Below are positions 35,540 to 48,800 of a stretch of 64,000 nt of DNA, in pieces; within the stretch, counting starts at the first letter, position 1; each line of letters begins with the position of its first letter. The notes below the pieces were generated by a model. The model worked only from the letters and a program-made list of their open reading frames with translations, was not told the origin of the DNA and ran no database searches. This DNA comes from Plecoglossus altivelis (taxonomy: Eukaryota > Chordata > Actinopteri > Osmeriformes > Plecoglossidae). The stretch is from NCBI GenBank assembly GCA_036571765.1, contig BROE01000019.1:434001-498000 (forward strand), read 5' to 3'. Both the position numbers and the translations under genes were made by a program.

Positions 35540-38500
35540 CAAACAAACCAATAGGTTCCCTAGTAGCTTCGCTGATTGGCCCCTAATAAACATGTATGAT
35601 CTGAAGCTGAACTTTCTGACGATTTATATCATATACCCCTAATCTTTTTCTGATTGAATTGACCAAACCTTCCTCACAAACCCCCAAAATTGCTCACTGC
35701 CATAAATCAGAACTGCTGCCTCCTTTCTGTATGCACACTCACCTAGCCTAGCTTTGGTGTTGTCTCCAGGTTTGACCGTTCGCTGGGGGGCTTTGAGATG
35801 GAGCTGAGGCTCAGGGACCACCTGGCCAAGCTGTTCAACGAGCAGAAGAAGAGCAAGAAGGATGTCCGGGAGAATCACCGCGCCATGGCCAAGCTGCTTA
35901 AGGAAGCCCAGAGGCTGAAGACGGTGCTTAGTGCCAACGCTGAATTCATGGCCCAGGTGAATTGTTGTGATGCCACTGGCATTAACCTCTCCCCTCTTGA
36001 GCCTCCATCCGATTATCCTGCCTTCTAGCGCTCTTCCTTTATTCCTTGGTGCACTGGAATTTTGCCGGAAAGGCTCATAGGGAATGGCAGACATCCAGTG
36101 AACAGCAGGCTTTGTGCATTTGGTTCCCATATGGACTTTTCAATACAGCTTGATCTGCAGCTATGATATTTTATAATGAAACATTTTTAATGCATTTTGC
36201 TTACGGTGCTGCTGCAGTGAACTGACTGAGCACCATCTATTGGGCTCTTTATCTACCTGCCCAGGTGGTAGCACTGAAGAGAACACTCATGAAGTGACTC
36301 TGTTTGGGCCAGCAGCAGGAGTTTTAGGAGTACTGAATGCAGGCAGACAGTGGGGGATATTCAAGAAGAAAGAGCAGAGCGATTGTATGCCAGACTTTCC
36401 CAAATGTGGACTGAGTGCACATGGTACCTTCCGATTGGGAAAGGTAAAGTGCACACAATATTTTGCTCTTGTGTGAATGTTTCAGGTGGAAGGGCTGATG
36501 GATGACATCGACTTCAAGTCGAAGGTCACCCGTCTGGAGTTTGAATCCCTGTGCACTGACCTGTTTGAAAGAGTGCCCCGAATTGTGCAGGAGGCCCTCA
36601 GCTCTGCCGAAATGTCCCTGGTCTGTCAATTCTCCATCCTAGCTGTCCTTCCTAGCTACCATTTTATTCTGAAGCAAGTTGTCACCAGACCAACAGTTAA
36701 GAGAATGATGCTTTCTGCATGCCTTCCCTGATCCAACAGGATGAGATTGAGCAGGTTATCCTTGTAGGTGGAGCCACCAGAGTCCCCAAAGTTCAGGAGG
36801 TCCTCCTAAAAGCTGTGGGCAAGTAAGTGTTGGTCAATCTGCCATAATGGCAGAAGGGTGCAAATGTTGACTATGCTCAGAGAGATGTTTCCAATCATCT
36901 AGTTATTACTCTGTGGAATCACAAATACTAACATGGTTATTTGACACAAAGCAGTTTAGCGAAGGGCCTGGTGGTCACAACCACACTGGCCTTTTTTCGA
37001 AGTGTAGTTTTGTGCTTACTGTGTGTTGACTTCTTCTCTCAGAGAGGAGCTGGGGAAGAACATCAACGCTGACGAGGCAGCAGCCATGGGTGCAGTGTAC
37101 CAGGCGGCTGCTCTGAGCAAGGCCTTCAAGGTCAAACCCTTCCTCGTTCGAGACGCTGCCGTGTTCCCAATTCAGGTAGTCTAAATCAGCCAGTCTAAAT
37201 CAGCCTCTTGTTTCCCCATGTTAGAGCCAGCTATCTGCTGCTGTCTACCACAGAAAACTTCAATCATGTAACTGATTTAAACAGCATTAGCTGTTTGGAT
37301 TCTCACACACCTGGCACCATCTCTCTCTCCTCTCAAGGTGGAGTTCACTCGTGAGTCGGAAGAGGAAGACGGAAGCAAGAGTCTGAAACATAACAAGCGT
37401 ATCCTTTTCCAGAGGATGGCACCCTACCCCCAGCGCAAGGTCATCACCTTCAACCGCTACACCGATGATTTCGCTTTCTACATCAACTATGGAGACCTGA
37501 GTTTCCTGGGGCCAGAAGACCTCAGGTACATAATATTTCAACTAAGTGATGTTTTGACACAAACAATATGCCTATTTGCTGTTTATACCTTAAGGTAACT
37601 GTATTTTAGAACTTTCGGCTTTCATAGTGATTTAAAAATGCAAAAACCTCTAATTAATGAATATAGATCACGAATAACAAATGATCTATATAGATAAATC
37701 TATACATCTGTATAGATGGATAGATCTGCATCTAAATTAAAAATGCAAATGTCAAACAACTTCCATCCTGTCAATGTTCATGCAGCGTGTTTGGTTCTCT
37801 GAACCTGACCACAGTGAAGCTGTCTGGTGTGGGCAGCAGCTTCCTCAAACATTCTGATGCAGAGTCCAAGGGCATCAAGGCCCACTTCAACATGGACGAG
37901 AGTGGAGTCCTTCTGCTAGACCGGGTCAGTGATGTTGTTTAGTAACTGAAACATTTTGACATAGCCACACAGGCTATGATGATTCATTAATCACACAAAA
38001 AACAATCCTGACTCCTCCTTTTGGGGGTTTGGACATTTTTGGTTGCTGTTTTAGGTTGAGTCTGTTTTTGAGACTATTATGGAGGAGAAAGAAGAGGAAT
38101 CGACACTGACAAGTAGGTTTGGTGCTTGTGTAAAAGACAAAATAACAATAAAAATGGCCTCCCTTCGCTTTATTCCATTTACAACTGCTCGCCCTTGTTT
38201 ACTTGATGCCAGAACTGGGAAATACCATCTCTAGCCTTTTTGGAGGGGGGACAACAGAACCAAACGCAAATATGACTGAGCCAGTTCAAGTAAACCTTTT
38301 TTACTTTATCAATTTCTCATGCTTCTTCTGCAATGTACTTGTTGACACCCAAGTGCTCGTGCAAGCAGGATCTCATCCAATACATAATTCTTGAAATCCT
38401 TACCATCTGGTGTTTTTTTTTCTCCTATTTCTCCATCTCCAGGATGAGGAGGAGGTTCCCCCAGAGCCTGGGAAGGAGCAGGAAGAGCAGGGCAAGAAGG

Positions 38501-40616
38501 AGGAGGCTAGTCAGGAGGAGAATCATGAAGTCAAACGGGAGGCTGAGGAGCAGCCTTCAGAAGCACCAGACATGGACCAGGAGAAGGCTGAAGGACACAG
38601 CACCAATGGGAAACCTGGAGATCCACAGGTTAGCACACTGTGCACATTTATCTGTCTTGTTATCCAAATTCAAGCATGAGTCATCCAGAAAGCTGATGGA
38701 ATGCCAAAGATACTAAATATCTTCAAGCAGGATGAGAAAGAAGGTGGCAAAACAGAAACCAAGGAAGAGGTGAAACCAGCAGAGGAAGAGGCAACTGAGA
38801 AGAAAGTCAAGTCCCAGAAGAAGGCCAAGATCTCTGAAGAAGTTACTGTAGAACTGCTGGTCAACGATATCATCAACCCTACCCTTGACCAAATCGACTC
38901 CTCCAAAAGAAAGTATGCAACATGCAATCTCATATGTGAATGGAAAAATATTTTGTCCATTGCATTAGGTTTTCTCAGCTCAAACTCAATGATCTGAGCT
39001 GCATTTTTGTTCTTCTAGGGTTATTATAGTTTGAGGATTTTTAAAAAGATGTTCTGATCCCTTTCAAGGTTACAAGACCTTACTGACAGAGACTTGGAGA
39101 AACACGAGAGAGAGAAGACACTAAACAGTCTGGAAGCGTTCATCTTTGAGACACAGGTAAAGATTTTTTTTTTAAAGTTTCTTGTTGACCTCACTGTTAT
39201 CTGAAACAGTGGAAAATACATAAATTATAATGAATAAAAAAAGGAACCAACAAGTCTTTGGGTTGAGGGGTATGGTAGTGTTTAAATTGGTCAATATGGG
39301 GCACCCCAATAGTGACTTATACCACACCTGTAGGACAAGCTATACCAGGATGAGTTTCAGGCAGTAGTGTCTGAGGTGGAGAAGCAGGAGATTTCAGCTA
39401 AGCTGAGTCAGGCCTCTGAGTGGATGGATGAAGATGGCTATTCGGCTGCTACCAAAGAACTGAGGGAGAAACTGTCCGAGTTGAAGAAGCTGTGCAAGGC
39501 CATGTTCTTCAGGGTGGAGGAACGCAGGAAGTGGCCTGACAGACTGGCTGCCCTGGAGAGTATGCTCAACACCTCCTCCTACTTCCTAAGGTGAGGTCCC
39601 TGCTGGCCCCGGTGGTAACCGTCATTGTGATCTCAACAGGGTTTAAACAAGGCATTGGAATACTCTAATTGATTGCTAGAGTTCTGATTGATTGTTTATG
39701 ATCATGTTTGAGATCTGCCTTTCTGATAATGTAAATTATTTTTAGGAGTGCTAAACTCATTCCTGAGGATGACCAGATTTTCAGTGAAGTTGAGCTGAAG
39801 ACTTTGGAGAAAGTCATCAACGAGACGACAGTACAGTAGTTCTTTGTGTGGATTATTTTCTTTCTGTACATGGATTGTGCATTGGTATTCAACATTTGAA
39901 ACACAAATCCATCTATTTTAATTCCTTCTTCCTCACAGACATGGAAGAATGACACTGTGGCGGAGCAAGACAAGCATTCTCCCACAGAAAAGCCTGTCCT
40001 GTTGTCAAAAGACATAGAGTCCAAATTAGCCTTGCTAGACCGTGAGGTCAACTATCTACTTAACAAGGCCAAGTTTGCCAAGCCCAAGGCCAAGCCTAAA
40101 CCCAAGAACAGCACCAGTCCAGAGGGCAGCAAAGGTAACAGTACTGCAAAAGAGAAAATAATTCCTCAAACGGAGGGGGGCACAAAAGAAGGTAAGCGAG
40201 GGTAGAAAAACTAGTTCTGTGTGCACTTTTGAGTATTGAGTTATTTGTGCATTGTAATCTTCACTTTTTGCGTATTTAATTTTTATTTTTAAAGCAATTA
40301 ATCTATATTTAAATGATCCATCTGACATCCAACAGAAGTGTCACCGGTTGAGGAGACACCCACCGAAGAGACAATTGGACAGGATTCAGAGCCAACCATA
40401 AAATCAAATACTTTGGATGAAACGAGTACAGGTACATCTGCCATGGCAAAAGGTTTTGCTGTAGGATCTGTCTGCATATGTACAGCAGTTTGGTGTGGTT
40501 GGACAGCCTTTTCTTTTAAATGTCCAAATGCGTTAGCTAAACCATTTTTTTCCTTTCAATTCACAGAAACACCTGAGAAGAAACTACCTAAAAACCACAT
40601 AGAGGATGAATTATAA
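32325..40616 (+). CDS. hyou1: HYOU1 (GRP170/ORP150), ER Hsp70-family chaperone
   Basis: ER-lumen chaperone and nucleotide exchange partner for BiP; about 988 residues (human 999). Exons: 32325-32391, 32614-32707, 32926-33004, 33226-33380, 33633-33709, 33816-33997, 34091-34206, 35770-35956, 36486-36620, 36740-36822, 37043-37175, 37338-37525, 37786-37924, 38055-38112, 38213-38289, 38443-38628, 38731-38912, 39069-39156, 39334-39590, 39746-39830, 39939-40191, 40336-40431, 40567-40616. Phases agree at all junctions. A hydrophobic signal peptide (residues about 5-24) precedes the ATPase domain: MSVDLGSEWMKIAIVKP, DAVITVPAFFNQAERRA, FFDMGSGSTVATIVTY, EQVILVGGATRVPKVQEVLL. The beta-sandwich region, an acidic Glu/Lys loop (exons 16-17) and the C-terminal helical region follow (LEAFIFETQDKLYQ, RVEERRKWPDRLAALE). 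The last residues are EDEL, a KDEL-type retrieval signal. Confidence 0.96.
33005..33062. repeat. GATA/TATC simple repeat in hyou1 intron 3
   Basis: Interleaved gatata and tatctc units form a partly self-complementary tract immediately after the exon 3 donor. Confidence 0.6.
34207..35769. other. Large hyou1 intron 7, low complexity only
   Basis: The longest hyou1 intron. It contains an A-run followed by a T-run (about 35450-35471) and a (GAT)n microsatellite (about 35509-35534). I recognise no mobile element or coding exon in the rest. Confidence 0.6.
35509..35534. repeat. (GAT)n microsatellite
   Basis: About eight uninterrupted GAT units inside hyou1 intron 7. Confidence 0.9.
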
Positions 40617-42862
40617 CAACTGGAACCGAAAGGAATCATCTTGTTGTATTTATTGACAATGTTGTTACATTTCCTCTGTGCTTTGATTTAGTTTTTGCCC
40701 CACACAAAACACAAAAAAAACATGTAGTGGGAATGTGTTGGACTTCAAGACACGTTGACCATGTGCTGATTTACATTCGTTATCAGCACCTCCTCCTGTT
40801 TCATGTTTTTGCTTCCCTTGTCTGTGCTGCAGTGCTTACAAACCCTGGAAAACCAGCAAATGAAATCAACCCCAATAGCTCCTTTTTTTGAGTCACACCA
40901 TTGTCTGCAACGTTGGAGAAAATGTTCAAACACTGTTAGGTTTTATTTATTAGCATGCATCGTCATTCTGCAACAAATAATGGTTGTCCAATACAGCTGC
41001 ACGTTGCATACTGTGTAACAAAGGACCAACTCCGCTGAAGTGCAGCAGTGTTTAATGTTCTGGTCAAAAAGGGTTGTAAATTACTCATCATGTGCTGTTA
41101 TCTTCAAAAGTGTCTTTGGTTCACAAAGGACAAATGGCTATTGTGCAGTTTTGTATCATTTTAAAGCCAGTTTGTATATCTTGAAGTGATAATGATGCCA
41201 CTGCTTGATGAGAAATGGTTTGTTATTAGAAGAAAATCCTTCAGAATGCCTCAATGTTTCTTATAGTACATGTTGGGCTCAAAAAATAAAATGGATAATA
41301 CGTTGGATTTTGTAAAGGAAAGAATGACCAAACCTCTTTAAATTAGATAGAAATTGACATGGTTTGGCCATTAAAATAGAATTGATACTGCCACGGTGTT
41401 GCTTATGCAGTTAGAATTTACCACTGAATTGGAATGAGCTTAGCTCATATTACTTCTGTCTTTCACTCCTGATACGATTTTAGATATTTTTCCCAATTTC
41501 AGTGACCGATTTTGAGTTAAAACATTTTCAGTTTGAACCATAGGACAGCTTTACTGACAGGAAAATAATCATATGGTTATCATGCCTCATGAGGTGCTTG
41601 GCTCAAGAAGTGCAGTTTTGGTTTTGCGTTTTACTTTTGGCCTACCTCTTCCCTTGGGACAGATTATCAGAGGTTGGATCCTTGGATCTTGATCTTTTAC
41701 AAATGAGAGGAAATGGGTGACTGGCTTAGATCAGTAAGCATTATCTGGGTTGTTTACACAAATAATTGTACAAACTTGACCAAAACACGGATATACCACA
41801 ATTTATAATGCCATAAATATACAAATCCTTCAGAATATAGCCAATCTAAAATGTGCCCAGTAAATACTTAACTTGTTTATCACCTTGGATGGCTGGATTG
41901 TGGGCAGAAGACGATACTTTATTGTGAGTGGGAGATGCCAATGTTTTCTTTCAAAAATGTTAATAATAAAGGTTTTTTGTTTTTATGTCTGTTCCTTAAT
42001 ATTTTTATTAATTCATTGAGCTCTTCACATTAAATATCTTCAAAATCTGTTTGAAATAATATACCCAAGTGGACATATTCTGCACAATAATGACCCAGAA
42101 GCCATCACAAACAAGTATAAAGTAAATGTCAACAGAATTTAGATAGTTACATTTTTATTAAGCAAAATCTGTTTTAGTTAAAATGATTAAATGTTTATGT
42201 GGTTAAATGGCATAGGTCTCAATATATTGAGATTGTAAAATAAGTAATAGTAATAGGTACAAAATGCCCCTTTACAGTCCACCACAAATTTGAGTTCAGA
42301 TATGCAGCACCATCACAGCAGTAATTGAATATTTTTCCTAAACCCACTCTTGTACTAATTTCATAGCAGTCATTCCAGAAGTTTAACAGGAAGAAACAAT
42401 TATACTCTTTCTGTCTACCTAAACAACACTTGCAAATGTATATCATATCAAGCATACAGCACTGCTGTGACTTTTTGCAAAACTGCTTTTGTGCTCTTTT
42501 TGGGCTTTTGTTATCCCTGCCATTGAGATATTTGAATAGTTTAGTTTCAAGTTCCATGTCCATTGTCTTTGTTTAGTGAATGAAAGCAATACGGATCTAT
42601 TGAAAGTCCAAGGATCATTTACAACTTGTCTTAAAATATAATTGTGTCTGTCTATGTAAACTGGACATTAATTGTCAGCCAAAACAGGAAGTTACATTGA
42701 CATTCAAATCTAATGTTAAATTAAAGAACAAAATGGTACACATGCATATATGTGGAGTTTGATCATTCATAAATTAATGTGGTCTCCATCTGAGAGATTA
42801 TAAATTAAAACCAGCATCACTTCAGGGGAGTACGATGAAGCCTTGAACAGCCATAATCGACT
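40617..42862. other. Convergent 3' UTRs of hyou1 and the ZPLD1-like gene
   Basis: No coding exon is seen. Plus-strand AATAAA signals for hyou1 occur near 41285 and at 41965-41970; the second would give a 3' UTR of about 1.3 kb. A minus-strand AATAAA (tttatt near 42154) could end the ZPLD1-like mRNA. If so, the two transcripts end within about 0.2 kb of each other. Confidence 0.45.
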
Positions 42863-45800
42863 TCATTCTTGCAAGTAGAGTATGCCTTTCTGTACCCAGC
42901 CTTGCTTTGAGACGTACATTTGGAAAGTTATGAATCCAGCCAGAGTGAGGAGGAGAGCACCTATGATCCCGGCTACTATAGCAACTCCCTGTCCTTGTGC
43001 ATGTTTGTTGACTTGTGTATCCACTGCAGAAACAAGCAGACATTATTAGACAACTGGGTGGATTTTAACTTGGCAGGTTTGTTAATCATGCACTTGTATG
43101 CAACAAAATAGTTTGACTTGGCCCATTTTGTTAACTGAACCCACGGTAAAATGGCTAAAGGTACAACACATATATCCTCTGACATGGTTTTAAGTTTTAA
43201 GTTTAACTTTATCTGAAGATTCTGTGATAGGGACAAAAGAATCATGCCCACCCATGCCCACCCATCCTCACCACATTCTACAGGGGCACCATTGAGAGTG
43301 TGCTGACCAGCTGCATCACTGTCTGGTACGGGAACTGCACTGCAGCAGACCGCAAGACCATCCAGCGAACAGTGAACACAGCTGCGAGGATCATCGGTGC
43401 CCCTCTCCCCTCCATCCAAGACATTTTCCACACACGATGCTCCAGCAAGGTTAATAGTATCGCTAAGGACCCCACCCACCCCTCCCACAGCCTCTTCCAG
43501 CTCCTACCATCAGGTAGACGGTTCCGGAGCATCAGAGCCCGCTCTGCCAGACTGATCAACAGCTTCTTCCCCCAGGCTGTGAGAGCCCTGAACTCTTCAG
43601 GGTCTCTATGACTACCCACAAAATAACTAAGACTATCGGAAAACTTGCACTAGTCACTCACCTACTGCACTATTCACTTTCATACACACTGCCGTGTGTA
43701 CACAAACTGCACTAAAGACTCTGTAATAATATGTATCTATTCTTCGCACATGTACAATACTCTTTGCACATGCATGTATTCGTACAGTTTGTATAGTTTG
43801 TGTCCTGTTTAGTTTATGTATAGGAAAATTGTTATATTTATTTTAAATTGTTTGTTGTTTGTCTGTACTGTTGTATGCCTGTACTTCTGTAGCACCGTGG
43901 CTCTGTGAGGCACGACATTTCGTTCCACTGTATGCACCCGCATGTAGCGGAATGACAATAAAGCACAACTTGAACTTGAACTTGAACTTATGAAATTAAA
44001 TTGATCTTGACTGTTTCCCTTGAAGGGTTAAGTATAGAAAGAAAACATTTGTACTTTTTGTACTCATTTGTCATTATAAATCTGAATAATAATATAAAGA
44101 TTTGGCCAAACATAATATGCCTACCTTCAAACTCTATAAGATCAGCTGTAAAAGAGAAAGAACAAATCTCATTCAGGTGCGTCGCCAAGAATTTTAGGCC
44201 CTACATAACAAGATTGCACTGGGCCCCTAAAAATACATTGTAATCATTATTGACTGTTTGACAGCTGTGATGTAATTTACCACTAATTCAGAAAACATTG
44301 GTGAGTATGTAAAGTTATCTGTAAATTGTTACTGTGCCTTCATTCTTTTGATGAAGAGCCAATGAATGTTGGAGCATCCCTGAATGTTGAGACGTCATTG
44401 CACGATGGACGGTCAGACTCTCACCGTTGTCTACTCGTGTGCTAATGGGACCAGAGCTGACTGTGGCTATGTCCCTCTCCAAACTGCTTTTGGTTGGAGA
44501 AATATCACGCCTCCTTCTGTTTGCAGTGCAGTTCTGAATGAAGGGTTGGGGAGTGGGGTTTTAACATGAAAATGGTCTACAACATAAAACAATTAACACC
44601 CTTTTTTCTTGATGCAAATATTAATATTTGAGTTTCCGAAGTCAACAGAACTATCATTTTGGCATTCAAATGTATGCATTGGAATGGATGTAAAATAATT
44701 TACATTTCTATTCGATCTCTATGGACTTTCTAAGATGTTGTCATGGTAAGAAACTTAAAACTTGTATTTCAGGTGACAGACAACTCATAATGCAATATCA
44801 ATTCTAATCTATTCATTTCAGAAACTGGGTCAAAAAGCGTCTTACGTCCAATCTGTTGAAGTTCTTGTATTAGCAACTGACCTGTTGCAGGGAGCTACAA
44901 ACAGAGGTCTCACACAGTCTGGCTGAACAGTGGAGGTAGAAGGTTGACAGCGTCCTATACTGGTGTTGAACAAACCGAAAGGCCTCAAAGGAGAATCGTG
45001 CTACCTGCTGTTGTCCGTTCACCCCTATTACTGTCTGCCCATCGCGGTTACACCTGAGAGACAGAGAAAAGGTTTTGCATTACAATTTCCTTTACATTAT
45101 GAAATATATTTAACAGTCAATAATATTTACCATACAACCAGTTATTGACTCATGTTATTTAATAAACTAGTGCACTGTACCTATGATGCCGTCGGTGCTG
45201 AAGATATCAGTGAAACACAAAATTACAGATCACTTGAACTATAGATAGTGTACAGTGAGGGGGGGGGGGTTGATCTGCTGATCTTGTACATTTGCCCATT
45301 GATAAAGAAATAATCAGTATATCATATAGATTTTACTGGTAGGCTTATTTGAACAGTGAGAAACAGAATGACCACAAAAATCAAGAAAAACGTGAGAATG
45401 AGCACATGTGACAGATGTGACAGAGTCTGGAGATGCCGTGGAGAACGTTCTGCTGCCTGCAACATCCTCCAGCATGACTGGTTTGGCAGTGGGTCAGTCA
45501 TGGTGTGGGGTGGCATTTCTTTGGGAAGCCGCACAGCCCTCCATGTGCTCACTTGAGGTAGCCTGACTGCCATTAGGTACCAAGATGAAATCCTCAGACC
45601 CCTTGTGAGACCATATGCTGGTGCGGTTGGCCCTGGGTTCCTCCTAATGCAAGACAATGCTAGACCTCATGTAGCTGGAGTGTGTCAGCAGTTCCTGCAA
45701 GAGGAAGGCATTGATACTATGGACTGGCCCACCCGTTCCCCAGACCTGAATCTAATTGAGCACATCTGGGACATCATGTCTCGCTCCATCCACCAATGCC

Positions 45801-48800
45801 ACGTTGCACCACAGACTGTCCAGGATTTGGCAGATGCTTTAGTCCAGGTCTGGGAGGAGATCCCTCAGGAGTTCATACACCACTTCATCAGGAGCATGCC
45901 AAGGCATTGTAGAGAGGTCATACAGGCACATGGAGGCCACACACACTACTGAGCCTCATTTTGACTTGTTTTAAGGACAGGTTTTCCACTTTAATTTTGA
46001 GTGTGACTCCAAATCTAGACTTCCATGGATTAATACATTTGATTTCCATTGATAATCTTTGTGTGATTTTGTTGTCAGCATATTCAACGATGTAAAGACG
46101 AAAGTATTTATTAATATTATTTTGTTCATTCAGATATGGATGTGTTATTTAAGGGTTCCCTTTTTTGGGAGCAGTGTATGATTGAGTTATTGGTGGCAAA
46201 CCCCTTGTTGGCAATCACAGAGGTCAGATGTTTCTTGTTGTTGACCACCAGTTTTGCACACATCTCAGGAGGGAGTTGGTCGAACTCCTCTTTGAAGACC
46301 TTTTCCAAATCATTAGGTTTCGGGCTGGTGTTTGGCAACCTTTAGCTCTCTTCAAAGATTTTCTATGGATTTGAGGTCTGGAGACTAGCTAGGCCACTGC
46401 AGGACCATAATCTGCTTCTTCTTGTACCACTCCTCTATCGCCTTAGTCATGAGTTTTAGGTCAATGTCATGCTGGAATACCTATCCAAAACACATTTTCT
46501 CACTAAAGATTTGATGGGTACATGGCCCTGTCAATAGATCCTTTAATGCGATAAAGTTATCCCTTTAGCAGAAAAAACCCCAGAATGCATCAGGTTTTCA
46601 CCCTTGTGTTTGACAGTGAGGCTAATGTTCTTGGGAATCATAGGCAGCATTCCTCCTCCAAACACAAGTTGAATTGATGCCTAATAGCTTGATTTTGGTC
46701 TCATTCAACAATACCTTTCACCCAGTTCTCTTCTGTATCATTCAGATGTTTATTGGCAAACTTCACAGTCCTTCACAGCGCAGTGTGTTACCAACTGTTT
46801 TCATGGTGACCATGCTCCCAGCTGCCTTGAGATCATTGATGATATTCTCTTGTGTAGTTTTGGGCTGATTTCCCACCATTCTCAAGATCATTGGAATTCC
46901 ACAAGATGAGATCTTGCATGATGCCCCAGACCGAAGTATATTGACAGTTCTTTTGTGCTTTCTTTCTTGGCGATGGTTTTGTAGCACAATCCAGGCTTGT
47001 ATAAGTCTTTAATCTTGTCCCTGACAACCTTGGACAGCTCTTTGGTCTTGGCCAAGGTGGAGAGTTTGGAATTTGATTGATTAATTGCTTCTGTGTCTTT
47101 TAGATAAGTAACTAACTAAGAATATAGCTGCAAGCAGTGATGCGGGTTCCTCCTCAAAATGGCAAATATTATTAAAATTGTGCATTGCAGAAGATCAACC
47201 GTTAGAAAACAAGAGAGCAAGACAAATTCATGCATGGAAAACAACTGGCTCAAAAGTGATTCAAATTCAAGAGTTTGAGGTTGCAAGTCAGACTGTCTGC
47301 TACGCATCAATGAATATCTATTTTGTCTTGTACATTTACAATAATTTGACTGGGTTGCTGCTGTTAAGAATAGCTGACTCATAGTGCTTTGAAAAAGTTG
47401 TTTGGTGTGCCATAAGGGAATTTAAAAAAATGCCTAGCATCAGTGGCGATATGTCCTGGTTTGAGGTTACCGAAATGAATTTGCGGAACAGGCAAGGGAT
47501 CCAACTGAACAATCAATATACTTCATTAGAGCTAACTCCATCATGTATCTGAGACTACCATGCGAAGACTACAAGCAGCTATCTACTGCGGTGAACCTTG
47601 GCTTGTTTTGCAGTGGTGTGCACAGTCTCGCTAAACAGATGATCGGAGTGTTATGATGGGCTCAAATAAACACACATTACTATGTTTTACAACCGGAGGA
47701 TTGACCAGAAGATTAGAAACTGTCCTTTCAGAATAAAAAATTAGAAACTATGCCTCTGAATGGTTTTGAACCAACAACCATTATTAGCACATCTCAGCCA
47801 ACCAAACCATTGCAGGACCTGGCTCAGTAAGTTCAATAACTGGATAAAAAAATAAGACTTTTCTCCAATGGCAAGCATTGCAAGATTTGGTCAAGTTCAA
47901 ACAGCTGTAATTAGATCACATTTTGACATATCAAGGTAAAACCTAAAATACAAAGACCTAACTGCTCCACATCTGCACACAATTTCCAATCAATTAGACC
48001 TTTGATTTAAGAAGAGAGTCATGTTAATGGTTTTCCCAAGATTGCACTGTACAGAATAATCTATCATGGCGGACCTTATAGGTCCTTGAGGCTTTTTTGT
48101 TCCTCATTAATAATGAGGCATGTACACAAAGTTTCAGAAGAATTAGAATTATGGGGCGCAAATGCCAACACTTTAGTCTGATGTAGACCATATTTGATGT
48201 GGAGGTACCCACTAGCCTATAGTATCCGTGTGCCAAATTAGAACATTTCTGACCGGGGACTTTTTGAGATATTGGGGCACAAGAAGAATAATAACAAGAA
48301 AGGGGAGAAGAAAAAAATACGGACGAACACAGTAGGTTCTTTCCTACTGGAGGAACCCTAATAATAAGAATAATAAGAATAATAACTAAAACAATAGGTT
48401 CCCTCCCATTACCTATGTAAAAAAACCTGGGGTTAGAAATCTTTCTGATTGAGAGGAAGTCAGGATTGTTTCACTCATTAAAATGCAAATCAATTCAAAA
48501 CAATGTTGATGTGTTTTTATGGATTGTTGTTGTTCTTATTCTGTCTCTCACTGTTAAAAGAAACTTAACAGTCAATTATAGACTGATGGCTGCGGTAGGC
48601 TACAATGATCGCGCAAATTATTACGTAGCTTTCATTTTTCTGTTTCCTTAAATTGCTTGTATTTAACAACATTTATTAAACTGGTTCTCTGTTAAAACCC
48701 TTGTGCTCTCTTCGAGTCACTGTAACCCACCGTTGTGGTTCAAAACGTGAATCACAGTGACCTGAAGGCAGCACCACGGTTAAATTGTCTCACCACCACA

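Noticed and set aside
35639..36130. 163-codon minus-strand open frame
   Set aside because: It is the shadow of hyou1 exon 8 and flanking intron.
42976..43488. 170-codon minus-strand open frame
   Set aside because: It is mostly antisense to the LINE fragment and matches nothing; the true ZPLD1-like exon at 43023-42863 uses another frame.
47124..48420. A CRISPR-like or satellite array
   Set aside because: No regular repeat-spacer spacing was found here or elsewhere in the window.
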